Source: Telluria antibiotica (GTDB lineage Bacteria; Pseudomonadota; Gammaproteobacteria; Burkholderiales; Burkholderiaceae_D). From it: DNA of 64,000 nucleotides. Position 1 is the stretch's first letter, and each line of letters opens with the position of its first letter. The stretch covers positions 496,001-560,000 of the forward strand of contig NZ_JAAQOM010000001.1 in assembly GCF_011682055.1 (NCBI RefSeq), written 5' to 3'. The notes under the pieces are model-generated. The model was not told the origin of the DNA. It did no database searches and saw only the letters and a program-made list of their open reading frames with translations. The position numbers were made by a program, and so were the translations under genes. Of this stretch, positions 9,422 through 19,746 are shown piece after piece.

Positions 9422-10458
9422 TTATCGTCTGGACTGGGAGCGCGCACGGTGCGCCGTCGTGCCCATTTCGGCCGGGCCCGTTGGTAGCGCATCCGCGTCA
9501 GTGAGCGTGCGCAGGAAGGCGACGATGTCGCGGATGTCCGCTTCGTTCAGAGCTGGCTTGCCGCCGGGTCGGCGATCCATTGGCGCGGTCAACTGGTCGA
9601 CGTTCTTGCGGTAGGCCGGCGGCAGGTCGTCGTACCGCTCGACTTGTCCCGACTTGCCGCGCCCGTACCAGCGTGCTGGTCGGATATCGCGTTCGACATA
9701 GAAACGGACGGCATCGGCGAGGTCGGTGAACACGCCGTTGTGCATGAATATGCTGCGCGTCGCCACATTACGCAGGCTCGGGGTCTTGAATGCGCCGCAG
9801 TACTTGTCGTCGATGCCCGTGCGGGATATACGCAGCGGACCGCACAGACCCAAATCGAAGAAAGCCGGATCGGCGTTGGAGCGCAGGGTCCGGTTGCGCG
9901 GCACGCCCAGGTTAGCGAACGAGTAGTCCGTCAACAGCGGCGGCGCGCCGTTCGCGCCGGGCGCCACCGTGTGACACGACGCGCAATTTCCCTTGCCGGG
10001 ATCGGCGAACAGGCGTAGTCCACGCTGCTCCGGTTCGCTCAGCCGAGCCTCACCTTTGAGGTAGCGGTCGAACTTGCTGGTGTACGGCGCGAAGCTCGGG
10101 TCGTCCAGCTGGAAGCGCTCCAGCGCCATCGTCAGACCTGCCACTGCCTGTGTGTCGTCGGCCAGGGCGGCGCGGCCGAACACGCGCGCGAATTCGGCCG
10201 CGTAAGGTGCGACGCGCAGCCGGGCGGCCAGGGCCGCCTCGTCGCGGTTGGCCATTTCCGCCGGATCGAACAGCGGGGCACGTGCCTGGTCGCGCAGCGT
10301 GTCGAAGCGGCCGTCGCGCGTGAAGCCGCCGGTCGGCACCGAGTCGACCTCGATTTCTCGCTCGATCGGGTCGCGCTCGTGCTCCTTGAACCAGCGCGGC
10401 GTGCGCGGCAGAACGTAGCGCAGCGACGGGACCGCGCGAAATCCCTGCGCGTCCAGCC
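9422..10458 (-). pseudogene. MauG/cytochrome-c-peroxidase-like diheme protein, 5'-truncated
   Basis: The readable part begins at DAQGFRAVPSLRYV, which lies after the first heme domain in family members. It continues through the peroxidase core to the C-terminus, with one c-type heme motif (NCASCH). The conserved diheme-family element around SIFMHNGVFTDL is present. Family members have two CxxCH motifs and a signal peptide; both the first heme domain and the signal peptide are missing. The loss falls exactly where an IS66-type terminal sequence begins (10459), so the gene was cut by the insertion. Upstream codons in the same frame belong to the element. It cannot be exported or bind both hemes, so it is very likely non-functional. 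Confidence 0.8.
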
Positions 10459-10612
10459 GTAAGCGGTTCCTGAGAGGCGTTATATTTTTCGGTTTCGCAG
10501 GCCAGCACAATCCTGTCCGAGTTCGACACACGAAGCCGGACATGGACAAGGTGGAATCGCAAAGTTCGAAGGCGGCCACCTGGCGAAAGCACTTGCTTCG
10601 GCAGTATCCAGT
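10459..10612 (+). mobile_element. Remnant of an IS66-family element (left end plus start of tnpA)
   Basis: It begins with GTAAGCGGTTCCTGAGAGGC, which matches the tnpA-side end of the complete IS66 element at 15038 (GTAACCGGTTCGTGAGCGGC when read on the minus strand). Both then share CACAATCCTGTCCGAGTTC and AGCCGGACATGGA. The remnant then encodes MDKVESQSSKAATWRKHLLRQ, clearly related to the TnpA start MDQLESSTSKDAVWRSRLQR. The similarity fades near 10612, just before the fliD stop, so the rest of the element has been deleted. It is a different, diverged IS66 relative and not a second copy of the same element. The right boundary is approximate. Confidence 0.8.
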
Positions 10613-10633
10613 ATTCCAAGAGGCAGTGCCCCT

Positions 10634-12034
10634 TCAGGACTTGCTACCGAACATGGCATCGAACATAGACAAGTTGCTGCTCATGGTCGACTGCAGCGCT
10701 TGCAGATCCGTAAATTGCTTCAGGTAACGTTGATAGGCAGTGTCATATTGCGTACTCAGATCGGCCTGACGCTTAGTCAGGTCAGACTGCAATTTAGTGT
10801 TAGCATTGGTGCGCTGCTGGATTTGACCAGTAGCGCTATTGCTCCACGTATTCAGGTATGTGTTCAAATTGCCCGCGATACCACTCGGACTGCCGATGCT
10901 GCTCGAGCCAATCAACTGGTCCAGACCGTTCGGATTGACGGCCAGCTGCTTGGTCAGGCGCGTCGAGTCGAGCGCGAGGCTGCCATCGCGGTTCGCGGTG
11001 ATGCCATAAGCGGCCAGCGACAGGCTGCCGGTCGGGCGCACCAGGTCGACCAGGCGACTTTGCAGTGCCTTGACCCCCGAATCGTTGACGAAGGCGCCCG
11101 CTGCCTTGTTGCTGCTCGCATTGCCCGCATAGACCAGGCCGTCGACCGCACTCTTGAGCTTGTTATACGTGTCGACAAACGACTGAACATTCTTGATCGT
11201 GCCGGCGGTATCGCTGCTCACCGTCAGCGTGACCGGATTCTCGGTCGAGCTTTGTGCGCGGGTGAAGGTCGCCGTCACGCCATTGATGTTCGTAAAAGTG
11301 TTGGACGATTGCTGCATCGGCGTGCCGGTCTTGCCGCCGAACAGGACGATTGCATCCTGGGCCGCGGTCATGATGTTACGGGTGCCCAGACCAGCCTTCA
11401 ACGTCGCGTCGGTCACGAGAGAAGGATCAAGCGAAACCGTATTGGCTGCGCCAGTGTTCTTCGAGGTCAGCACCAGCCGCGTGTCGGTGCCGATGGTCAC
11501 CACGCCGGCCGAGACCAGACCGTTATTGCCGGAAGCACGGTTGATCGCGGCCGCCACCTCGGCGATGCTCAGCACACCGTCCTTGTTCGTATCGGCGGAC
11601 GCCGCCGACAGGTCGACGTTGAACGATGCCGTGGGAGTCGCGGTGGTCTCGTTGGACAGTTTCACCGTCAGCGTCCCCCCCGGCGTCCTGCCGTCGGAGA
11701 GGCCGTTGTACGAGACCTGGCTTGCCGTGGCCAGCTGCTGCACGAACAGGCTGTAAGTGCCGGCGGCGGCGGTCGGCTTTGCGGTGGCACTGCCGATCGT
11801 GGTATCGGAGAAAGTGGCGGCCTGAGCCAGCATTGAACTGTTGAGGCCGGTCAGCGAGCTCAGGCTTGTCTGAAAGGCCGAGATCGCGGACCTGAGGGCC
11901 GACAATCCACTCGACGTGGCGTTTGCCACGGCGGTCTGGCTGGTGATCTGTTGCTGGGTCCCGGCGACGAATTTCTGGGCCATTGCGGCGGCAGTAGTGG
12001 TCGGGTCATAGGCTGGTGCGGTAATGCTCGACAT
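10634..12034 (-). CDS. fliD: Flagellar hook-associated protein 2 (filament cap) FliD
   Basis: 466 residues of low-complexity Ser/Thr/Ala/Asn-rich flagellar type. The N-terminal FliD domain (about residues 1-100) holds the segment GTYSLFVQQLATASQVSY. A variable middle domain with an insert resembling a calcium-binding loop (DTNKDGVLSIAEVAAAIN) follows. The C-terminal FliD domain ends in a coiled coil (LTKRQADLSTQYDTAYQRYLKQFTDLQALQSTMSSN). FliD caps the growing flagellin filament. The ribosome site is TTGAGGAG 5 bases before ATG. No other flagellar gene is in the window, and the gene is flanked by mobile-element remnants, so it may have been separated from its cluster or acquired. Function depends on flagellar genes elsewhere. 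Confidence 0.87.
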   Translation of the reverse strand: MSSITAPAYDPTTTAAAMAQKFVAGTQQQITSQTAVANATSSGLSALRSAISAFQTSLSSLTGLNSSMLAQAATFSDTTIGSATAKPTAAAGTYSLFVQQLATASQVSYNGLSDGRTPGGTLTVKLSNETTATPTASFNVDLSAASADTNKDGVLSIAEVAAAINRASGNNGLVSAGVVTIGTDTRLVLTSKNTGAANTVSLDPSLVTDATLKAGLGTRNIMTAAQDAIVLFGGKTGTPMQQSSNTFTNINGVTATFTRAQSSTENPVTLTVSSDTAGTIKNVQSFVDTYNKLKSAVDGLVYAGNASSNKAAGAFVNDSGVKALQSRLVDLVRPTGSLSLAAYGITANRDGSLALDSTRLTKQLAVNPNGLDQLIGSSSIGSPSGIAGNLNTYLNTWSNSATGQIQQRTNANTKLQSDLTKRQADLSTQYDTAYQRYLKQFTDLQALQSTMSSNLSMFDAMFGSKS

Positions 12035-12353
12035 GATTTCTCCTCAAGGATTTTGTACTACGCTGCCATAAACTGCTGGGCTAACGAAAGCTGGGTAACA
12101 CTACGTTTCCGCGTTTGTCTGAATTCCTATGGAGTGACCAATGCGAACCAAGCATTGGTCAAGGAACTTGCAATCCAGGTTTCATTCTTATAAAGGCGAC
12201 CGTTCAAGCCGAGTTGTTAAGAGGGCTCTGGCGTAAACTGCGAGTAAGGGAGGATTTGGCGGCTCTAATGGAATGGACGCATCCTTCCTGAAACGGCATC
12301 GACGTGCCAAAGTGGATGTGTAAGCGATCCACGACCAGAAAGGAGCGTCCAAC
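12035..12353. other. Intergenic interval with fliD leader and left flank of an IS110-type element
   Basis: It contains the fliD ribosome-binding site, a perfect inverted repeat at 12135-12161, and from about 12225 the untranslated left part of an IS110-family element, including the ribosome site AAAGGAGCGTCC before the transposase ATG. No gene is seen. Confidence 0.5.
12135..12161. repeat. Perfect inverted repeat, 10-base arms
   Basis: Arms TGACCAATGC and GCATTGGTCA are separated by 7 bases (GAACCAA). It lies between fliD and the IS110 remnant. It could be a fliD operator, a hairpin or part of the element's flank; no T-run follows, so it is not an obvious terminator. Confidence 0.6.
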
Positions 12354-12603
12354 ATGAAGCTGAGTGCATGCGGTATTGATCTGGCAAAGACGGTATTTCA
12401 GGTACATGGTGTCGATCCTCACGGCAAGCCCTGCCTGCGAAAGCAGCTCAGGCGTGCGGAGATGCTAACGTTTTTCGTTAAGCTCGAGCCGTGCCTGATT
12501 GGGATGGAAGCCTGCGGCAGCGCCCACTACTAAGCACGCAAGCTGAGCGAAATGGGGCATACCGTAAAGCTAATGGCCCCGCAGTTCGTGAAGCCCTACG
12601 TCA
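12354..12603 (+). pseudogene. IS110-family transposase, 5' fragment
   Basis: The fragment reads MKLSACGIDLAKTVFQVHGV and later LIGMEACGSAHY, then RKLSEMGHTVKLMAPQFVKPYV. This is the N-terminal DEDD domain of IS110 transposases, starting with the first catalytic aspartate in GIDLAK. An in-frame TAA interrupts it after GSAHY, where family members usually read a Trp codon. It ends abruptly at the IS66 border (12604), and no continuation appears on the far side of IS66 at 15039. It is doubly inactivated. Confidence 0.85.
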
Positions 12604-12611
12604 GTAAGCGA

Positions 12612-14231
12612 TCACGCGGCGGCGCATGTGCGTCGGCCGCCGAGGTCATGCAGGTCCGACCGTAGCGGATTCTCGGCGAACATCTGCTTCCAGTTCCGTG
12701 GCGTAAGCTGATGGATGAGTGACGCCGGATGCTGGCCAACGCGTTGCAGCACATCTACGAAGTAATCGTACGGATTGATGTCGTGCAGCCGACAGGTCGC
12801 CAGCAGGCTCTGCACAATGCCGATGTGCTTCGCGCCCAGCTCGGTCCAGCTGAACAGCCAGTTCTTTTTGCCCATCGGGATGACCCTCAGCGCGCGCTCG
12901 AGGTGGTTCGTGTCGATCGATACCTCCGGATCGTCCAGGTAGACCGACAGGCCGACCCGACGCTCACGGATATACGCCAGCGCACCGAGGAAGGGACTGC
13001 TCGGCAGGAAGCCGCGCTTGTCGAACTGCTCGTCGATCCAAGCGAAGAAGCGTTCGAGCACGGGTTTCGATTGTTCTTGGCGGCGGACGAGCTTGGCTTG
13101 CCCCGTCAGGGCATCGTCGCGGATCTGCTGCTCGACCTTGTACAGAGCGGCGATCGCGTGCAATGCCTGGTCGGCCTGCGCCGGCTCGATATCCCTGGCG
13201 TCAAAGATTTTACGGCGTGCGTGAGCCCAGCACTGTGCGTGCGTGATCCCCGTCTTCTTCGCGTAATGCTCATAGGCGCTGTAGCCGTCGCTCTGCAATA
13301 CGGTGCCATTGGGCCGCTGCAGGCCAAGTGCGGTCTCGACGTGCTTGGCCGCACGGCTGGGGTAGTACAGGAAGCAGATCTCGTCCTGTTCGCCCACGAC
13401 GGGCCAGAAATATGCCGCCTTCATCTTGCCTGGGCCGGCACGTCCCGCCTTGATTGGCGTTTCGTCCATCGCGATCACGCGCGAGCGCCGCACCGACTCC
13501 AGTTGGGCGTTGAAGATCGGCTCGAGCAGCGATACCGCAGCCGGCATCAGCTTCGTGATCCAGGCACGGCTGACGTTGATGCCCGAATCCTGCAATTTGA
13601 CGTGCTGGCGGTACAGCGGCTGGTGGTAGGCGAACTTGTTGATGATCATGCCGGCAATGAAGCTGACGTCGGCGCGGCAACCGTCCAGTACGCCGACCGG
13701 AGCCGGAGCGCAGGACAGCGTTTGACTAGCACGCAGCTTGATGACCGGGCGGACGTACTTCAGGATGACGTAGCTGCCTGGACGCTGGGCCAGGCGATAG
13801 CTGATCTTTTCGCCGATCACCTCGAAGTCCACCGGGTCCAGTCCTGCTGTCTCGTCATTGGCAACGGTGATGACCTCGACCGGCACCTTCGATTCGTCAA
13901 AGAACAGGGCCGCGTCATCGTTGCCATCGATGAGTTTCCTGTTCTTGTTCTTGGGTGCGCGCTCGTGCGCCTCGATCCTGGTCGTTTTGGCGGGCGCCAC
14001 ATCATCGGGAACGACGTCAAACGCCTCGCCCAGCGTGCCCTGGACACCTTCCGGTTCAGGCATCCGACGCTCACTCTTCTGTCCAAAAATCTGCCGCTGG
14101 AACCACGCTACCTGGCGGCGCAGGCGGATGATTTCGCGCTCTTGCGCGCCGATCAAAGCGCTCATCTCCGGCGCGGTCAACCCCGCCGCCAGAGTAGCGA
14201 TTTCGGAAGCGGATTGTGGGTCGGAAGGCAT
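12612..14231 (-). CDS. tnpC: IS66-family transposase TnpC
   Basis: About 539 residues. The N-terminal leucine-zipper-like helix (SALIGAQEREIIRLRRQVAWFQRQ) is followed by the IS66 linker (APAPVGVLDGCRADVSFIAG) and a DDE domain with the first Asp in VIAMDETPIKAG, the second in VLQSDGYSAY and the Glu in NHLERALRVIPMGKKNW. All catalytic residues are present, so the enzyme looks intact. The start was set at MPSDPQSASE (14231), just downstream of tnpB; upstream codons in frame are tnpB overlap. The stop lies 8 bases inside the terminal repeat. Confidence 0.93.
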   Translation of the reverse strand: MPSDPQSASEIATLAAGLTAPEMSALIGAQEREIIRLRRQVAWFQRQIFGQKSERRMPEPEGVQGTLGEAFDVVPDDVAPAKTTRIEAHERAPKNKNRKLIDGNDDAALFFDESKVPVEVITVANDETAGLDPVDFEVIGEKISYRLAQRPGSYVILKYVRPVIKLRASQTLSCAPAPVGVLDGCRADVSFIAGMIINKFAYHQPLYRQHVKLQDSGINVSRAWITKLMPAAVSLLEPIFNAQLESVRRSRVIAMDETPIKAGRAGPGKMKAAYFWPVVGEQDEICFLYYPSRAAKHVETALGLQRPNGTVLQSDGYSAYEHYAKKTGITHAQCWAHARRKIFDARDIEPAQADQALHAIAALYKVEQQIRDDALTGQAKLVRRQEQSKPVLERFFAWIDEQFDKRGFLPSSPFLGALAYIRERRVGLSVYLDDPEVSIDTNHLERALRVIPMGKKNWLFSWTELGAKHIGIVQSLLATCRLHDINPYDYFVDVLQRVGQHPASLIHQLTPRNWKQMFAENPLRSDLHDLGGRRTCAAA

Positions 14232-14238
14232 GCCAAGA

Positions 14239-14622
14239 TTATAAAGTTTTCGTTGAGTGAACAGGCGCATTTTGGGCGTGGTCGAGAGGTTTTTTGTAAC
14301 GCTTGCGCACCTGCTTCGGCTCGATCCCTTCAAGCAGAAGTTTCAGGCCCGTCCAGTCCATTTCCCGGCTTGCGACGTTGTCCCAGTTGCTCACGAAGCG
14401 CCCTTGCTCCAAGCGTTTGCTCCACACGCACAGGCCGCTGCGGTCGAAGTACAGGACGCGGATCTGGGTGGCGCGCCGGTTGATAAATGCGTACAGGTGG
14501 CCAGACAGTGGGTCCTGGTGCATGACGTGCCTGGCCAGCGCATACAGACCATCGAACGAGAGGCGCATGTTGACCGGCTGCCCATACAGGAAGACGCGCA
14601 CCTGACCTTCTGGGAAGAACAT
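14239..14622 (-). CDS. tnpB: IS66 accessory protein TnpB
   Basis: 127 residues with the characteristic TnpB (Orf2) sequence VRVFLYGQPVNMRLSFDGLY, then PLSGHLYAFINRRATQIRVL and WSKRLEQGRF. It is required with TnpA for IS66 transposition, although its biochemical role is unresolved in the family. Its ATG overlaps the tnpA stop by one base (TGATG), indicating coupled translation. Full length. Confidence 0.93.
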   Translation of the reverse strand: MFFPEGQVRVFLYGQPVNMRLSFDGLYALARHVMHQDPLSGHLYAFINRRATQIRVLYFDRSGLCVWSKRLEQGRFVSNWDNVASREMDWTGLKLLLEGIEPKQVRKRYKKPLDHAQNAPVHSTKTL

Positions 14623-14954
14623 CAGCGTCTCGTGATCGTCAGGACGATGCCGTCACCGAGATCGATCCGGACGTCGATTCCAGCAGGCGACGTCGTCGGT
14701 GTTGGAGGGCACGCCGCCGGCGTGACGCCGGCGGTATTCTTGACGGCGCCGAGGTCAATGAACGTCGCTGGCTGCGCGGGTGTAACTGAATGCGCTCCGG
14801 CAGCGGCCAGCTTTGCTCGCCAAATATGAAAGGTAGCTGTCGACACCGATTCATCACGGCAGAAAGCTGCAATGGTCTTGCCGCTTTGCGCATGCCGTTG
14901 TAAGCGGCTACGCCACACCGCATCCTTTGAAGTAGAAGATTCCAGCTGATCCAT
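14622..14954 (-). CDS. tnpA: IS66 accessory protein TnpA
   Basis: About 110 residues from the ATG at 14954 (MDQLESSTSKDAVWRSRL), with GGAG upstream. It carries a helix-turn-helix of the transposase-8/Orf1 kind (SGKTIAAFCRDESVSTATFHIWRAKL). The C-terminal motif IDVRIDLGDGIVLTITRR is typical for IS66 TnpA. The frame stays open to a TTG at 15017, but that start lacks a ribosome site. It is the first gene of the element. Confidence 0.88.
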   Translation of the reverse strand: MDQLESSTSKDAVWRSRLQRHAQSGKTIAAFCRDESVSTATFHIWRAKLAAAGAHSVTPAQPATFIDLGAVKNTAGVTPAACPPTPTTSPAGIDVRIDLGDGIVLTITRR

Positions 14955-15187
14955 GTCCGGCTCCGTGTCGTTGAACTCGGACAGGATTGTGTCGGGATGG
15001 GAATTCGAAAGATACAACGCCGCTCACGAACCGGTTACTTGCAGGCCGCTGCATAAACGCTTGCTACCCCAATGTGATTCACAGCGGCCTTGAGTAGACG
15101 GTCGCGTGTTCAGTTGGGACGGCAGCTTCACCTAATCACTGAGCTTGAGTGAGCTCAACGACGGAGTATTCACCCGCAGTATTCTGT

Positions 15188-15218
15188 AAAAAAGCCCGCC
15201 GAAACGAGGCGAGCTTTT
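15188..15218. terminator. Rho-independent terminator, bidirectional appearance
   Basis: The hairpin has one arm AAAAGCCCGCC and the other GGCGAGCTTTT (one mismatch), with loop GAAACGA. A/T runs on both sides would serve either strand. On the minus strand it sits about 35 bases after the guaA-like stop, the position expected of the guaA terminator. Confidence 0.75.
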
Positions 15219-15250
15219 AAGTACTGCAAATTAAGTTTCCAGAGTGAAAC

Positions 15251-15274
15251 TCACTCCCACTCGATTATCAATGG
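15251..15274 (-). pseudogene. 3'-terminal codons resembling guaA (possible island attachment site)
   Basis: The minus strand reads ...ATC GAG TGG GAG TGA, encoding IEWE-stop, the usual C-terminus of GMP synthase in proteobacteria. It is followed at proper spacing by a terminator. Upstream of IIEWE the sequence no longer resembles guaA. The 3' end of guaA is a known integration site for genomic islands, which regenerate these last bases. This is either an att copy or the tail of a deleted gene. Confidence 0.45.
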
Positions 15275-15318
15275 CTGAGCCAAGCCATTGAGACCAAAGG
15301 AATTCTCACGAATTTGCC

Positions 15319-15354
15319 TGGTCCATACCATGGTCGATACCATGATATGGACCA
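15319..15354. repeat. Long near-perfect hairpin, 16-base arms, 4-base loop
   Basis: Arms TGGTCCATACCATGGT and ACCATGATATGGACCA pair with a single mismatch around the loop CGAT. There is no T-run. It could be a structured RNA element, a protein-binding palindrome or a folded end of a vanished mobile element. Confidence 0.6.
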
Positions 15355-15649
15355 TGGGGTACAAATCGTGTCGCAGCGCAAGCGACCCTCCCCAGGCGGC
15401 CGGATCCGGCCGTGCCACGCCCTCGAACCGTGCAGCCTTTGGGGATCACGCACTGGACGATCCTTTCATTCCTACGAGCCGTTCGAATAGCACCAGATCG
15501 GCAGCGCGCTGCCGGCATCGCGCCTCATCAAGGCATTGGCGAAGTTCTGCGCGCCGACAGTCTTAATGTCCTAAATTGCGCTGATTTTGTCCCAGCTCAC
15601 GTCCGGCTGGAGGTCAAAATAAGTGTCGCTCAATTCTTAAAGACGACAC

Positions 15650-15709
15650 ATGAAAATTTCCGGCAACACTATCTTCATTACTGGCGGCGCCTCCGGCTTT
15701 GACATCTAA
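15650..15709 (+). pseudogene. 5' fragment of a short-chain dehydrogenase/reductase gene
   Basis: The fragment reads MKISGNTIFITGGASGFDI and then TAA. The first 16 residues are the start of a DltE-like SDR, ending within the TGGASGIG cofactor loop; the reading then breaks into unrelated sequence. A purine-rich ribosome site (AAAGACGACAC) precedes the ATG. It is a broken gene, and the breakpoint lies after GCCTCCGGC near 15697. Confidence 0.7.
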
Positions 15710-15832
15710 AGCGTACAGATTCTCGCAAGCTGGCGCCATACGGGCATCAACAGGACACACTTCCATAGTTGGATTAAACCGCTCAAATGACGAAAAGTCA
15801 CAGCACTTTCAGTCACCGGATTGTCTGCCCAG

Positions 15833-17272
15833 TCAAGAGGTCTCGAGCGCGATCTCCGCAACAAGGGCCCCGAGCCGCATGACCGCGGCTTCAAGCTGTG
15901 GCGTCCACGGATAACTGTAATTCAGTCGAATGAAATGATTGAAGTTGCCACGCGCTGAGAACATATTGCCAGGCCCGATCGTAATACCCTCTCCGAGCGC
16001 CCGCGCATACAGCGCCATGGCGTCGACGCTGCCCGGCAATTCGACCCACAAGACGTACCCGCCCCGCGGCGTCGACACCCGCGTGCCGGGCGGGAAAAAG
16101 CGCAGTACGGCAGCCGCCATGATGCGGGCCTGCTGGGCAAAACGCTTACGCATACTGCGCAGGTGAGCATCGTAGCTGTTGTTTTTCAAATATTCTGCGA
16201 TGGCCAGTTGCGGCAGGGACGAGGTGGCCAGCGTGCCGAGGAATTTCAGTTTCTCGACCTGGGCCGTATAACGCCCGGGCAGCGCCCAGCCTATCCGGTA
16301 GGCCGACGTAAGGCTTTTCGAAAACGATGCGCAATGCAGGACCAATCCCGCACGGTCGAACGACTTCAGCGAAGCTGGATGACCGCCGTCGTAGTACAGC
16401 TCGCTGTAGACATCGTTCTCGATGACGGGCATGCGGCGCCGGGCAGTCAGTTCGACAAGCGCACGCTTGCGCTCGTCGCTCATCCGGAAGCCGAGGGGAT
16501 TCTGAAAGTTCGGCATGACCATGCAAGCCGCGATCGCATACTCGTCGATCGCACGCTCCAGGGCCGCGAGATCGATTCCCTCATCCGGACGCGTCGGCAC
16601 TTCGATGGCGCGCATGCCCAGGCGTTCGATCGCGTGGAGCATGGCGTAATACGTCGGGGACTCGACCGCGATCACGTCGCCTGGTTGCGCCACCGCCTGC
16701 AGGCAGAGATTGATCGCTTCGGTCGCGCCCACGGTCACGACGACTTCGCCCGGATCGACAACGAGACCGGTTTTCAAGTGCCGCCGCACGATCTGACGGA
16801 TCAATTCTGGATGCCCCGGCGGCAAATCGTTGATGACGCCCCATTGGCCCTGACGCCGCGCGATGGCATTGGCGTACCGGCTCAGCCGTTCGTGCGGAAA
16901 GCAGGCGGGATCGGGATAGGGCGAACCCAGCGGGATCGCGCCGTCGTTGCCGATCGAGCGTAGCGTTTTCAGCACCAGGCGGCTGACATCCACGTCCGCC
17001 GACAGTGTCATGTCCGACGCAAGTGGTCGTGAAGGCGCGATCGAATTTGCGGCCCGTACCCGCACAAAATAGCCGGACTGCGGCCTGCTCTCGATCACGC
17101 CCCGGCTCTCCAGGAGCGCGTAGGCCCGCAGGACCGTGCTGATGCTGACCTTGTGGTGCACGCTGGCCTGCCGTACGGACGGGATTTTGTCATCCTCCCG
17201 CAGCACACCGCGAGTCACCAGTTTTTCGATTTCCGCCGCCAGCGCCTCGTACAGATTCAATGCCCCGCCCAC
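15833..17272 (-). CDS. MocR/PdxR-type GntR-aminotransferase fusion regulator
   Basis: 479 residues. The N-terminal GntR winged helix (about 5-75) contains DDKIPSVRQASVHHKVSISTVLRAYALLESRGVIES. A fold-type I aminotransferase domain follows, with the PLP lysine in ASFSKSLTSAYRIGW, the substrate arginine in HFIRLNYS and the region PNFQNPLGFRMS. MocR regulators sense PLP-linked or amine ligands and usually control a divergent gene. The start codon is GTG at 17272; no ribosome site is seen, and a -10 (TATAGT, 17284-17289) lies only 12 bases away, so the mRNA may be nearly leaderless. The likely target is the divergent molybdenum oxidoreductase. Confidence 0.9.
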   Translation of the reverse strand: MGGALNLYEALAAEIEKLVTRGVLREDDKIPSVRQASVHHKVSISTVLRAYALLESRGVIESRPQSGYFVRVRAANSIAPSRPLASDMTLSADVDVSRLVLKTLRSIGNDGAIPLGSPYPDPACFPHERLSRYANAIARRQGQWGVINDLPPGHPELIRQIVRRHLKTGLVVDPGEVVVTVGATEAINLCLQAVAQPGDVIAVESPTYYAMLHAIERLGMRAIEVPTRPDEGIDLAALERAIDEYAIAACMVMPNFQNPLGFRMSDERKRALVELTARRRMPVIENDVYSELYYDGGHPASLKSFDRAGLVLHCASFSKSLTSAYRIGWALPGRYTAQVEKLKFLGTLATSSLPQLAIAEYLKNNSYDAHLRSMRKRFAQQARIMAAAVLRFFPPGTRVSTPRGGYVLWVELPGSVDAMALYARALGEGITIGPGNMFSARGNFNHFIRLNYSYPWTPQLEAAVMRLGALVAEIALETS

Positions 17273-17283
17273 ACAAAATGACG

Positions 17284-17336
17284 ACTATAACCCAACGGGC
17301 ATCTGTGCTCATCCAATTGCCCAACTGTACTCATCC
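17284..17336. promoter_or_regulatory. Divergent promoter region with direct repeats (candidate MocR operator)
   Basis: Two copies of CTGTRCTCATCC lie at 17303-17314 and 17325-17336, spaced 22 bases start to start (two helical turns). Direct repeats are the normal MocR-family operator form. The left copy overlaps the -35 position of a minus-strand promoter whose -10 is TATAGT at 17284-17289, consistent with autoregulation. Confidence 0.5.
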
Positions 17337-17436
17337 TCGAACGGGACTTGTGTACACCCCGGCCAGCACAGTTTCCCCGTACGCTAGCGCTTTCCCGATA
17401 TTCGAACAATACGGGCAACACGGAAGGAAGACAATC

Positions 17437-19732
<2,296 letters not shown>

Positions 19733-19746
<14 letters not shown>

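Larger units (their letters stand above)
12604..15038 (-). mobile_element. Complete IS66-family insertion sequence (2435 bases)
   Basis: The ends are GTAAGCGATCACGCGGCGGC at 12604 and, read inward on the minus strand from 15038, GTAACCGGTTCGTGAGCGGC. Both start with the GTAA typical of IS66 and are imperfect inverted repeats. The three genes tnpA, tnpB and tnpC follow in the usual order on the minus strand. The flanking octamers differ (CTACGTCA on the left, TTGCAGGC on the right), so the 8-base target duplication expected for IS66 is absent. It landed inside an IS110 fragment, and the right flank has since been replaced or deleted. Confidence 0.9.
15039..15832. other. 794-base mosaic interval without an intact gene
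   Basis: It holds, in order, the right flank of IS66, a terminator hairpin (15188-15218), a sequence matching the last codons of guaA (15251-15274), a 36-base hairpin (15319-15354) and a 5' fragment of a short-chain dehydrogenase (15650-15709). Short open frames cross it, but none has family motifs. It reads as a junk-accumulating junction between unrelated segments. Confidence 0.6.

Noticed and set aside
10459..10579. In-frame start of the MauG-like protein at 10579
   Set aside because: These 40 codons are the reverse of an IS66 end, not the native N-terminus.
12729..14483. 584-codon plus-strand open frame across IS66
   Set aside because: Antisense to tnpC with intact DDE motifs on the other strand; no homology visible.
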